Below are positions 19,369 through 28,900 of a stretch of 64,000 nucleotides of DNA, piece after piece. Below the pieces are notes generated by a model. That model was not told the origin of the DNA, ran no database searches, and saw nothing but the letters and a program-made list of their open reading frames with translations. The DNA is from Chitinophagaceae bacterium. Lineage in GTDB: Bacteria > Bacteroidota > Bacteroidia > Cytophagales > Cytophagaceae. The stretch spans positions 55,915-119,914 of the forward strand of contig JAQBNS010000025.1 of assembly GCA_028288405.1 (NCBI GenBank). Direction: 5' to 3'. Every line of letters starts with the position of its first letter. Position 1 is the first letter of the stretch. The translations under genes and the position numbers were made by a program.

Positions 19369-20601
19369 TTATAAACTTTCTAGAAATTTAATCAGTTTGC
19401 CTTTGTCCGATCCTGATAAATTGGAGAATTGTACTTTCGATGGCTGTGCTTCTCCGCCGTGCAATTCTATGGCTTGTTGAATGGATGTCGCTCTGCCATC
19501 GTGCAATAAGAAGTAACCACCACCTTGTGATTTTTGAGACAAGCCCAAACCCCATAAGGCAGGTGTTTTCCATTCGTAAGTCAATGCCGTTCCTTCTGTA
19601 TAGCCGTCGTCTAAGCCAGGTCCCATGTCGTGCAGCAAGAGATCGGTATAAGGATGAAACGTTTTACCGACTAAGGCTGGAATACGACTCTGTTGTATTG
19701 TCCATTGAGGTGTATGACAACTGCTGCATTTCAGATCTAAGAATAGTTGCTTGCCTGCCAATACATCACCATCGTAGGGATTGCGTTGTACAGGCGCTTT
19801 CAGCGCGCGTAAATAAAAAACCACGTTGTTTACGGTAGTGCCGGATACTTCCGGATCGGGTACATTATCGAAATAGGGAAAGGTTAAACCATTGATGGCC
19901 GGTTCTAAAGGAGAATATTCCGAAGTAATGCCCATGTCCTGATTATAGGCATTGACCGTTTGATGTTCGAGATCAACAGCGGCTGCTTTTTTTCCAAAGC
20001 GTCCGACATACTTTCCATTTTTGGATTGGTGATAAGATTGTGCAATAAAGTAATCCGGTGCGTGAACATAGTTCGCTCTTCCGGAAATACCGTCGGCATT
20101 GGCATCCAGAGGATCTTCGTTGGCTAGTAGTTGAGCGTCCGTTAACGATTCAAGAAAACCTAAGCCTGTATTGGCAGGCGGCATAAATTTGGCAGAGCTT
20201 GCTCCGGCTGGAATATGTTCCGGTGTAAAGCCCGGTATGGCGCGGTTTTGAAGTTGGGGTGCTCCCTGATCCAGGTAAGTATTTCCCAAGGTATCCGATT
20301 GACCAAATCGAGTGAGCGTAGTAAAGGGATGTCCTTTTCCATCTACGGCATGACAACTTCCACAGGAAGTGGCCACAAAATAAGGTCCCAAACCTGTAGC
20401 CGCAAAGAACACTTCTCCATTAAAAGCGGCATCACCTGCCAGAAATTGACGCTTCTCTGCAGTCGATAATCCTTCAATGGGACCATCCAATGTTTGATCA
20501 TCATTTGGAGCCTGGGGTGTGATCTTTTCCGTCAATTGTTTACAGGAAACTGCTAAAACAAACAGAAAAGCCGTTAATAAGAGCAGTATTTTTTTGGTCA
20601 T
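19369..20601 (-). CDS. Di-haem DHOR (DUF1111) c-type cytochrome lipoprotein
   Basis: A 410-residue protein with a lipobox ending at C20 (LAVSC), so membrane-anchored in the periplasm or outer membrane. Two haem motifs are CGSCH (80-84) and CSSCH (292-296). The architecture and conserved stretches, such as FMPPANTGLGFLESL and DANADGISGRANYV, fit the DHOR family (DUF1111), related to bacterial di-haem peroxidases and long annotated as thiol oxidoreductases. The reaction is not established for the family. It is the first gene of the operon with the Rieske protein and porin, and it shares its promoter region with a divergent DtxR-type gene, so metal-dependent expression is likely. Confidence 0.9.
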   Translation of the reverse strand: MTKKILLLLTAFLFVLAVSCKQLTEKITPQAPNDDQTLDGPIEGLSTAEKRQFLAGDAAFNGEVFFAATGLGPYFVATSCGSCHAVDGKGHPFTTLTRFGQSDTLGNTYLDQGAPQLQNRAIPGFTPEHIPAGASSAKFMPPANTGLGFLESLTDAQLLANEDPLDANADGISGRANYVHAPDYFIAQSYHQSKNGKYVGRFGKKAAAVDLEHQTVNAYNQDMGITSEYSPLEPAINGLTFPYFDNVPDPEVSGTTVNNVVFYLRALKAPVQRNPYDGDVLAGKQLFLDLKCSSCHTPQWTIQQSRIPALVGKTFHPYTDLLLHDMGPGLDDGYTEGTALTYEWKTPALWGLGLSQKSQGGGYFLLHDGRATSIQQAIELHGGEAQPSKVQFSNLSGSDKGKLIKFLESL

Positions 20602-20628
20602 ACTATAAAATGTGTTTTACTTTCAAAC

Positions 20629-20661
20629 CAAATATACGCCTAATTGTTTTGGTAGTACAAA
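20629..20661 (-). promoter_or_regulatory. Predicted promoter of the DHOR-Rieske-porin operon
   Basis: On the minus strand TTTG (20661-20658) is separated by 21 nt from TATATTTG (20636-20629), matching the Bacteroidota TTTG-N19-21-TAnnTTTG pattern. An ATTAGGC half-site, similar to the operator arm, lies in the spacer. The start codon follows at 20601. Confidence 0.6.
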
Positions 20662-20678
20662 TATAATATTTAGGTTTA
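20648..20678 (+). promoter_or_regulatory. Predicted promoter of the DtxR-type gene
   Basis: TTTG (20648-20651) is followed after 19 nt by TAGGTTTA (20671-20678), a one-mismatch TAnnTTTG box. The box lies inside the operator palindrome, so repressor binding would block it and give autoregulation. Confidence 0.45.
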
Positions 20679-20685
20679 CCTAAAT
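20668..20685. promoter_or_regulatory. DtxR/MntR-type operator palindrome
   Basis: ATTTAGG-TTTA-CCTAAAT is a perfect inverted repeat with 7-nt arms. A further direct ATTTAGG half-site is at 20688-20694, ending 5 nt before the regulator's start codon. The form is like the AGG/CCT-type dyads bound by DtxR/MntR-family repressors. It lies between the two divergent transcription units. Confidence 0.75.
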
Positions 20686-20699
20686 GTATTTAGGCGATT

Positions 20700-21353
20700 A
20701 TGAGTTCCTACGTAGAAGAAAATTATTTAAAGGCTATCTATAAGTTGACCGAACGCAATAAGGACGGTGCTTACACCAATGATATTGCCTATGAGTTGAA
20801 TGTAAAACCGGGCACAGTGACAGAAGCCATCAAGAAGCTGGGAGAGAAAGGGCTGATCAATTACGAGAAGTATAAAGCGGTTACGCTCACTAAGGCAGGA
20901 AAAATGATTGCTGTAAAAACGATTCGTAAGCATCGTTTATGGGAAGTTTTTTTGGTGGAGAAGTTGGGTTTCAAATGGGATGAGATTCATCCGATGGCAG
21001 AGGAACTGGAGCATATTAATTTTGAAGAACTCACCGAGCGATTGGATAATTTTTTGGGCCATCCGGAATTTGATCCGCATGGAGATCCTATTCCAAATAA
21101 AGACGGTGTGTTTTCCAATCATAAATCTGTTAAGCTGACGAGCATCGCGCTGAACACGCCGGTGGTCATGACCGGTATAGAAAATCACACGACTTCTTTT
21201 TTGCAGCACCTGGATAAATTAGGCTTGAAACTGGGCGTGCAAGTGGCGGTAAAAGAAATTGTAGATTTTGATAAATCAGTGTTGGTGTCTGTCAATGGTA
21301 AAAAAGGATTTTACCTGAGTCATGACATTGCGCATAATATTTTGTGTAAGTAA
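20700..21353 (+). CDS. DtxR/MntR-family metal-dependent transcriptional repressor
   Basis: The 217-residue protein has the usual three parts. A winged-helix N-terminus (1-70) includes AYELNVKPGTVTEAIKKLGEKGLI as the recognition helix region. A metal-binding dimerisation domain (~72-140) has HRLWE, MAEELEH and HPEFDPHGDPIP, with the typical E/H ligands. A C-terminal FeoA/SH3-like domain (~145-217) follows. The family represses metal uptake or electron-transport genes when Fe(II) or Mn(II) is bound; which metal cannot be told from these residues alone. It is divergent from the DHOR-Rieske-porin operon, with an operator dyad in the shared 98-nt region, and that operon is the likely target. Confidence 0.93.
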   Translation: MSSYVEENYLKAIYKLTERNKDGAYTNDIAYELNVKPGTVTEAIKKLGEKGLINYEKYKAVTLTKAGKMIAVKTIRKHRLWEVFLVEKLGFKWDEIHPMAEELEHINFEELTERLDNFLGHPEFDPHGDPIPNKDGVFSNHKSVKLTSIALNTPVVMTGIENHTTSFLQHLDKLGLKLGVQVAVKEIVDFDKSVLVSVNGKKGFYLSHDIAHNILCK

Positions 21354-21364
21354 TTTAAAAATGA

Positions 21365-21386
21365 TGTCAGGTTTTCAAACCTGACA
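21365..21386. repeat. Perfect short hairpin (TGTCAGGTTT arms)
   Basis: TGTCAGGTTT and AAACCTGACA flank a 2-nt centre. It has no T-run, so it is a transcript-end stem-loop or repetitive palindrome rather than a classical terminator. Confidence 0.6.
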
Positions 21387-21414
21387 CGGATGGTATGAAA
21401 CACAAACTTTCGAT

Positions 21415-21444
21415 GCTGGTGCAAGCGTCCACGCTTGCACCAGC
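21415..21444. repeat. Perfect palindromic element GCTGGTGCAAGCG
   Basis: Two 13-nt arms, GCTGGTGCAAGCG and CGCTTGCACCAGC, surround TCCA. It is GC-rich compared with its surroundings and looks like a dispersed palindromic repeat. It lies between convergent genes and may help end transcription. Confidence 0.6.
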
Positions 21445-21480
21445 GTTAGTTTCTGTTTTATTTAAGAATAATATTTCAAT

Positions 21481-21861
21481 CTATTTCTTCTTCGGAAAAA
21501 AATGATTCAAGTAAGATACAAGATTGGCGACAGACTCTATTTTATAAAATCCATCTTTGTCTTTCGCTAAATCCAGGTTGCCTTCCATGAAGTGAAAGGT
21601 TTTAAATTTTTCTCCTTTCGAAATACGCGCTTTCAACTCTTCGATGTAGGCTTTGAATTGTTCCTGAGGTAAACTTCTATATTTTCTAAAGGTATCGTCG
21701 CTCTCTAGTATAGTGGGTGTGGGAAGAATGGACATGTCATCTAAGTTAGTTCTTTTGACTAAAGAACGAGCGTTTTTCGATCTGTTTAATCCATCTATCG
21801 TCAAAGATCTGTCGCAATCGCCCCTTTGTAATGTCAAATTCCCCCACCTTTTGTTTCGCAT
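21481..21861 (-). CDS. Hypothetical protein (126 aa)
   Basis: A charged soluble protein with no signal peptide; the C-terminus is VSYLNHFFPKKK. The long start at 21861 is given, but an internal ATG at 21735 (MSILPTPTI) would make an 84-residue product. The first 42 residues are basic and less protein-like than the rest, so the shorter form is quite possible. The helical segment RKYRSLPQEQFKAYIEELKARISKGEKF is the clearest feature. I do not recognise a family. It is divergent from the SRPBCC gene at 21907, with a short shared promoter region. Confidence 0.6.
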   Translation of the reverse strand: MRNKRWGNLTLQRGDCDRSLTIDGLNRSKNARSLVKRTNLDDMSILPTPTILESDDTFRKYRSLPQEQFKAYIEELKARISKGEKFKTFHFMEGNLDLAKDKDGFYKIESVANLVSYLNHFFPKKK

Positions 21862-21869
21862 AAGACTTC

Positions 21870-21877
21870 TATATTTG
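21870..21877 (+). promoter_or_regulatory. Candidate -7 box TATATTTG for the SRPBCC gene
   Basis: An exact TAnnTTTG octamer sits 29 nt before the start codon at 21907. The nearest upstream TTTTG is 16 nt away, shorter than the usual spacing, so only the -7 element is claimed. Confidence 0.5.
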
Positions 21878-21906
21878 TATTATCAGAAACTAAAACAACT
21901 ATATAT

Positions 21907-22332
21907 ATGGAAACGACTAGCAAAACCGCCATTACAGTAGAAACAACAGTAAAAGTCCCTGTCGCCAAAGCCTGGGCTACCTGGACAGAGCCTCAACACA
22001 TCACGAAATGGGCTTTCGCATCGGACGAATGGCATGCCCCTTATGCAGACAACGATGTGAAAGTAGGAGGTACATTTAAAACCACCATGGCAGCAAAAGA
22101 CGGCAGCATGAGTTTTGACTTTGGAGGAATATACGAAGCGGTAAAAAACAATGAATTGCTGGCCTACGGTCTTGCTGACGGCAGAAAAGTAAACATTACG
22201 TTTACAGCAAATGGCAATGAAACTAAAATTGTAGAAACATTTGATCCCGAAAATGAAAATCCAATCGAGATGCAAAAAGGCGGATGGCAAGCGATTTTGG
22301 ATAACTATAAAAGATATACAGAGTCTATTTAA
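21907..22332 (+). CDS. SRPBCC/AHSA1-family START-like protein
   Basis: The 141-residue protein shows the AHSA1-type layout. It starts with VETTVKVPVAKAWATWTEPQHITKWAF, has a GGTFKTTMAAKDG turn, and a C-terminal helix, GGWQAILDNYKRY. This fold forms a hydrophobic pocket that binds small lipophilic ligands; the ligand is unknown. The gene is monocistronic with an exact -7 octamer upstream and a long perfect hairpin downstream. Similar family members occur at 54264, 55953 and 56442, but this one is the more divergent subgroup with no WWGP signature. Confidence 0.85.
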   Translation: METTSKTAITVETTVKVPVAKAWATWTEPQHITKWAFASDEWHAPYADNDVKVGGTFKTTMAAKDGSMSFDFGGIYEAVKNNELLAYGLADGRKVNITFTANGNETKIVETFDPENENPIEMQKGGWQAILDNYKRYTESI

Positions 22333-22355
22333 TCAGTGGCAACACGGATTGTGTC

Positions 22356-22393
22356 AAGCAGGGATTGAAATCTTTAGATTTCAATCCCTGCTT
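22356..22393 (+). terminator. Strong intrinsic terminator (18-bp perfect stem)
   Basis: AAGCAGGGATTGAAATCT pairs perfectly with its complement across a 2-nt TT centre and is followed by TTGTTTTTT. It lies 23 nt after the SRPBCC stop. Confidence 0.8.
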
Positions 22394-22485
22394 TTGTTTT
22401 TTAGAATCAGCAACTATTTATCAGCCTTTTCATGTAAGAATAGAGGAGAAGTTTTGTAGCTACGGTAACCAGCTATTTAACTTTC

Positions 22486-22902
22486 ATGAAACAACTCCTC
22501 TTTTTAGGATTATTCCTACTATCCTGCTCTGCCGCATCGGCGCAAAGTCTGGATAAAAAAACACAAAAGTATTATGCGAACAACCCGGTTTGGGTTGAAA
22601 TGATGAAAAACCCTTCTGTTAACTTTTTTGAAGTGAATGCCGCTTTTGAACAGTATTGGGCTCAACGAGAAAAGCCTGAATTAGAAAACGAGGAAGAATT
22701 AGGAGAACAGAAAGAAAAAGAACGTTCTCTTATTTCAAAATTATTCAAATCTGAAAAGGCGGAAAAAGCAGAACGAAATGAATATGCGTTTGCTTACAAG
22801 CAATATTTAAAATGGAGGATTGAAGTAGAACCCTTCGTACAGCCCGATGGAAGAATACTTTCACAGGATGAGCAACACGAGGTGTGGGAAAAATCAAGAT
22901 AA
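22486..22902 (+). CDS. Small secreted hypothetical protein upstream of giant adhesin
   Basis: The signal peptide MKQLLFLGLFLLSCSAASAQ is followed by a 118-residue highly charged protein. Residues ~60-95 are Glu/Lys-rich and helical (ELENEEELGEQKEKERSL), probably coiled-coil. No family is recognised. It ends 24 nt before the 2304-residue giant protein gene, so co-transcription is likely and a helper or surface-partner role is possible, but this rests only on position. It has no T9SS tail. Confidence 0.75.
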   Translation: MKQLLFLGLFLLSCSAASAQSLDKKTQKYYANNPVWVEMMKNPSVNFFEVNAAFEQYWAQREKPELENEEELGEQKEKERSLISKLFKSEKAEKAERNEYAFAYKQYLKWRIEVEPFVQPDGRILSQDEQHEVWEKSR

Positions 22903-22926
22903 TCGAAACATTCAATCAATAACTCT

Positions 22927-25900
22927 ATGAAAAAAATAATCATTATAGCGATACTCTTACTTTGGACAATCACCCAAGTGGTTTTTGGACAAAATGCAGG
23001 CAACTGGAAAATCGTAGGTCCTACTTTATTTCCTGTCAACTCTTCAGGCCAGATCAATGGTATAGGGCGTATTACACAGATGAAATTCCATCCGTCTAAC
23101 GCTTTAAAAATGTATGCAACCTCCGCCACAGGAGGTTTGTTTATTTCTATTGATGGTGGTAACAACTGGAACCCTACTTCGGGTACAGACAAACTGGACA
23201 GAACAGGATCCGCTGCTGTTTGCATTGATTATACGAATGATCAAGTATTATACTTGGCTACCGGAGATCCCAATTACTATTCTAATAATTATGGTGTATT
23301 AAAAAGTACAGATGGTGGTCAAAATTGGGTAGGAGCTACTAATGGTTTAGGCAATCGAATGGCCGTTGAATTATTAATGTCTCCCACTAATAATAATGTA
23401 TTAGTGGCCGCTACTACCGACGGTATATGGAAGACTACAGATGGTGGTGCCAGTTGGACATTGAAGAAAAGTGGGGGTGATTTTACGAAGATGGTTTTTA
23501 AGCCGAATGATGCGAACACTATATATGCTGCTACGCATAGCCAGTTTTTTGTTTCTACTAATCAAGGTGATACATGGGCATTGATTGCTCTGCCGGGGAG
23601 CGGCTTCCTGAATGGTGGACGGATAGGTGTTTCTAAAAATGATCCCAACGTGGTCTACTTAACTTTTGTGGGCAATTTTGGTGGAGGTACTACAACTCCT
23701 GTTCTTAAATCAACCAATAGTGGACAATCATTTACCGTAGTGAAGGCTGCGGGTGGCTCAAACCTGAATGGTTATGATGGTGGATCAGATGGACAGGGTA
23801 ATTATAATTATGACATCACTGTCGATCCCAATAATGCCAATACAGTTTACATTGCCAGTCACGTGGTTTGGAAATCAACTGATGGTGGAGTGAACTGGAC
23901 ACAACTGACCAACTGGTATGCAAAGGTACACACAGACATGCACCAGATTTCCATATCTCCTTATGACAACAGCAAAATTTACAATATGAATGACGGCGGT
24001 GTTTGGTTAAGCACCGATGGAGGAAGCAACTGGACACCTAAAAGTGATGGCTTGTCTTGTACAGAGTGTTATCATGCCGCGCAAAGTCCTATTCGTAAAG
24101 ACATGATCGATATTGGTACACAAGATAACGGTGAATTAAATTATACAGGTACCACGTGGTATACAAATGGCGGTGGCGATTTTGGAGGTAATACAGCTTT
24201 TGATTATCAAAATAATACAGACGTTTATCATTTGGGCAATGATCGTTCAAGAAAACGTTTATCCGGTTCAGGTGGCGCTCCAGGGCTTAATTTACCCTTT
24301 GCAGCCGGCGATGGAAATGGCAACGATGTAGTTATCGGATTTTCTACATTGCAAAACAACCTGGCGTTTGTAGCTAAGTCAGAAGTGTATCGCACGACCA
24401 ATATCTCAGGTAATCCGCCGACTTGGACGCAGATCACCACGATCAATACACAAATTAAAGCATTGGTTTCTTCTCCTGCGGATGCTAATATATTATATGT
24501 AGTGACGAACAACGGGAGAATTTATAGAAGTGATAATGCGTTGGCTGCTACGCCATCTTTCGTCAATCTTGCTACTCCGGTCAATACCAATGTATCGACA
24601 AGTGTGGCTGCCATAAAGAGCAACAGCAATATTGTATACCTGACTTGTGGAGCGAGAGCTTACCGCTCTCAGGATAAAGGGGCGACGTGGACAGATATTA
24701 CTTCCGGACTTCCAGGTAATGTAAACATCAGTAAAGTGTTGCATGATACGTATACCAATGATGAATCAGTATACGTGGGTATGGTGAATGGTGTGTACTA
24801 TCGCAATTCATCCATGACAGATTGGATCAAATACTCCAAAGGGCTGCCTACCGTTGCCGGTATTAACGAACTGATGTTATTTAATGATGGTACAACCAAT
24901 AGCGAAATTCGCGTTGCCTATTACGGAAGGGGAGTATGGGGGTCTAGTTTATATGGTAAGTCGGCACTCCGTGATCCGGAAAATCCTCCGATTACTACTA
25001 ATGGTTTCGATTATAAATATTATGAAGGGGCCTGGAATGCATTGCCTGATTTTAATACGTTGATTCCGGTAAAAACGGGAACAGTAGATAATTTTAATAT
25101 CAGTCCAAGAAACAGAGATACTCAATATGGCTTGAGAATTACAGGTTTTATCAATGTACCCTCTGACGGAACCTATACGTTCTACACCTCTACCGATGAT
25201 GGATCTAAATTATACATCGGCAGCACAGAAGTGGTTTCAAATGATGGCATACATGGTCAGGTAGAGCAATCGGGTACCATTGGTTTAAAGGCAGGTAAGC
25301 ATGCGATTACATTGGATTATTTTCAAAATGCAGGTGGATTTGGAATGGATGTCAGTTATGCCGGACCCTCCATTGCAAAAACAATTATTTCTAATGCTGT
25401 TGCCTTTAGAATTCCTCCACCTACTGTTTGTAGTAATACAGGCAGCATTACAAGAGAGTTTTGGTCAGGCATCGGAGGAAACGCCGTGTCCAATATTCCT
25501 GTAACCACCACACCTACAAGTACGACAACACTTACTATTTTAGAATCACCTTCTAACTCAGCAGACAATTACGGCGAACGTATTCGCGGTTATATCTGCG
25601 CTCCCTATACTGGTGCTTATACCTTTTGGATAGCAAGTGATGACGATGGTGAATTATGGTTAAGCAATAGTACCAGTCCATCTGGTAAAACACGCATCGC
25701 CTATCTCAATGGAGCTGTTGGTTCGAGGAACTGGGACGCGAATGCTTCGCAGAAATCCGGCTTAATTAACCTGATTGCCGGTCAACAGTATTACATCGAA
25801 GTATTGCACAAAGAAGGCGGCGGAGATGATTACCTGGCGGTAGGTTGGCAAATGCCAACTGGTGCTTATGAAAGACCGATTCCAGGAATAAGATTATTGC

Positions 25901-28900
25901 CTTATACTCCGCTCAATGCAAATCCTACGGTAAGTATTACGGCGCCTGCCAATAACGCAACCTATATCGCAACCAGCAATATCACGTTCACCGCCTCTGC
26001 AGCAGATAGCGATGGAAGTATTGCTAAGGTAGAATTTTATAATGGTACCAGTTTAATCGGTACAGCTACTGCAAGTCCATATACTATTAACTGGAACAAT
26101 GTTTCTGCAGGTACTTATACCATTACCGCTAAAGCAACAGACAATCAAAACGCAACGGGTGCTTCTGCTGCCATCATGGTAATCGTTTCACCGCTGCGTA
26201 CACCAGAGAATCCGGCTAGTGCTGTTGTCGGAATTACTTATAAATATTACGAAGGAACCTGGACTACATTACCAGACTTTACAGTTTTGACACCTGTCAA
26301 AACTGGTGTAGCTTCTGTGATGGATATTTCTGTTAGAAACAGAGACGATAACTATGGTATTAGTTTCAGTGGTTTTATTAATGTACCAACAGACGGTATC
26401 TATACTTTCTACACCACTTCTGATGATGGAAGTTCATTGTTTATCGGATCTACACAAGTAGTATCAAATGATGGCGTTCACGGTGATCAGGAAAGATCAG
26501 GAATGATAGGATTGAAAGCTGGAAAACATGCGATCACTGTCAATGTATTTCAAGGAGTCGGTGGTCAATCTTTATCGGTTAGTTATGCAGGTCCTGGCAT
26601 AGTCAAACAGACAGTTCCGGCATCCACATTATTTAACAATAACATCAGTCCCGTAGTGACTATTACAGCGCCGGCAAACAATGCAAGTTTTATTGCCACA
26701 AGCAATGTGGTTTTCACCGCAACGGCTACGGATGCCGATGGTACAATTGCTAAAGTTGATTTTTATAGTGGTATTACTTTGATCGGCACATCCACTGTAA
26801 ATCCTTATACTTTTACCTGGAACAATGTAGCAGCAGGCTCTTATGCTATCACGGCGAAGGCTACAGATAATTTCGGTGCAGTGAGCACATCAGCTGTTGT
26901 AAATGTGATTGTATCTCCATTGCGTACACCTGAAAATCCGTCTGGTACATCTGCAGGTGTCATCTATAAATATTACGAAGGAGGAACCTGGAGTGTATTG
27001 CCTGATTTTACAACGCTTACTCCGGTTAAATCAGGAATCGTTTCTACCTTTTCTAGTGCTGTAGCCAACAGAGAAGAAAACTTTGGTATCAGCTTTACGG
27101 GTTTTATTAATGTACCTACAGACGGTATTTATACGTTCTACACGAATTCAGATGATGGCAGCAAGTTGTTTATAGGATCTGCTGAAGTGGTATCAAATGA
27201 CGGTGGTCATGGTGATCAGCAGCGTACAGGCATTATTGGTTTAAAAGCCGGTAAGCATGCTATTACTGTTAATTATTTCCAGGGCACTGGCCCTCATTCA
27301 TTAACCGTGGCTTATTCTGGCCCGGGTATAGTGCAACAAACCATTCCTGCTTCTGTAGTATTCAATACAAACGTTGGTCCGATTGTCAACATTACTGCAC
27401 CGGTAAATGGTGCCGCATATACAGCACCGGCTGCTATTAATATCAGCGCCAGTGCTTCTGCTACTAACGGGAGTATCAGCCGGGTTGAATTTTACAACGG
27501 TGCTGTTCTACTCGGAACATCGACCTCAAGTCCTTATACATTCAGCTGGACCAATGTAACAGCGGGCACTTATGCGATTACAGCAAAAGCGTATGATAAT
27601 TTGGGTATTACTGCCAGTAGTGCTGCTGTCAATGTTACAGTCAACACTGCCGCAAATTTAAACCCTACTGTTGTAATTACAGCACCGTCGAATAACGCTA
27701 CCTTTACAGCGCCGGCCAATGTGTCGATTACAACAACACCTGCTGATCCGGACGGTACTATAAGTAAAGTGGAGTTTTACAATGGAACAGTTCTTTTGGG
27801 AACGGTTACCAGTGTTCCGTTTAATTACTCATGGACTAATGTTGCAGCCGGGGCTTATACTCTAACGGCTAAGGCATACGATAATGCAGGTGCTACTGCA
27901 ACTGCTTCTATCAGTATCAACGTCACTACACCAAGTAATGTTAATCCGGTTGTTAGTATTACGTCTCCTGCGAATAATGCTACCTTTACGTCTCCTGCAA
28001 CGGTTGCCATTACTGCATCAGCATCCGATAGCGACGGCAGTATCAGTAAAGTAGAGTTTTACAATGGTACTACATTGCTTAGTACGTCTACAACGTCTCC
28101 TTATACGTTTGTTTGGACTAGCGTTCCTGTTGGTAATTATACAATCATGGCAAAAGCGTATGATAATTTGAATGCAACAGCTAATGCATCTATTAGCATT
28201 ACAGTAAAAGCGCCAAACCAAGTGCCAACGGTATCCATTACATCGCCGGCTAATAATGCAGTGTTCATCGCACCTGCCTCCATAGCTATTACAGCCAGTG
28301 CAACGGATGCCGATGGTACAGTAACTAAAGTGGAATTTTACAATGGAACAACATTACTTGGAACGGTGACTTCTGCTCCCTATAATTTCACTTGGAACAA
28401 TGTGACGGCAGGTAACTATACACTCCTTGCTAAAGCATATGATAATTTGAATGCCATAGGTAGTGCTTCTGTTGTTATTGTTGTAAATGCCAATCAGGCA
28501 CCTGCTGTAACCATTACTTCTCCTGTCAATAATGCTACATTTACAGCGCCTGCTGCTGTTGCTATTGTAGCTACAGCTTCTGATGCAGATGGCAGTATCA
28601 GTAAAGTAGAGTTTTATAACGGTACAACCTTATTGAGTACATCTACAGGTGCACCTTATACTTACAATTGGACTAATGTTGCAGTAGGTAATTATACCAT
28701 TACGGCAAAAGCATACGACAATCTCGGTGCTACATCTTCTGCTTCTATAACGATTGCAGTGAAGGCTCCCAATCAAGCCCCTTTGATTTCGATTACTTCT
28801 CCGGCAAACAATGCTTCGTTTACCGCACCTGCGGTGATTAATATTACTACTTCTGCAACAGATTCAGACGGCAGTATTGGTAAAGTGGAGTTTTATAATG

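Noticed and set aside
21365..21444. Possible terminator made of two hairpins downstream of the DtxR-type gene.
   Set aside because: No T-run follows either hairpin, so they are listed as palindromic repeats instead.
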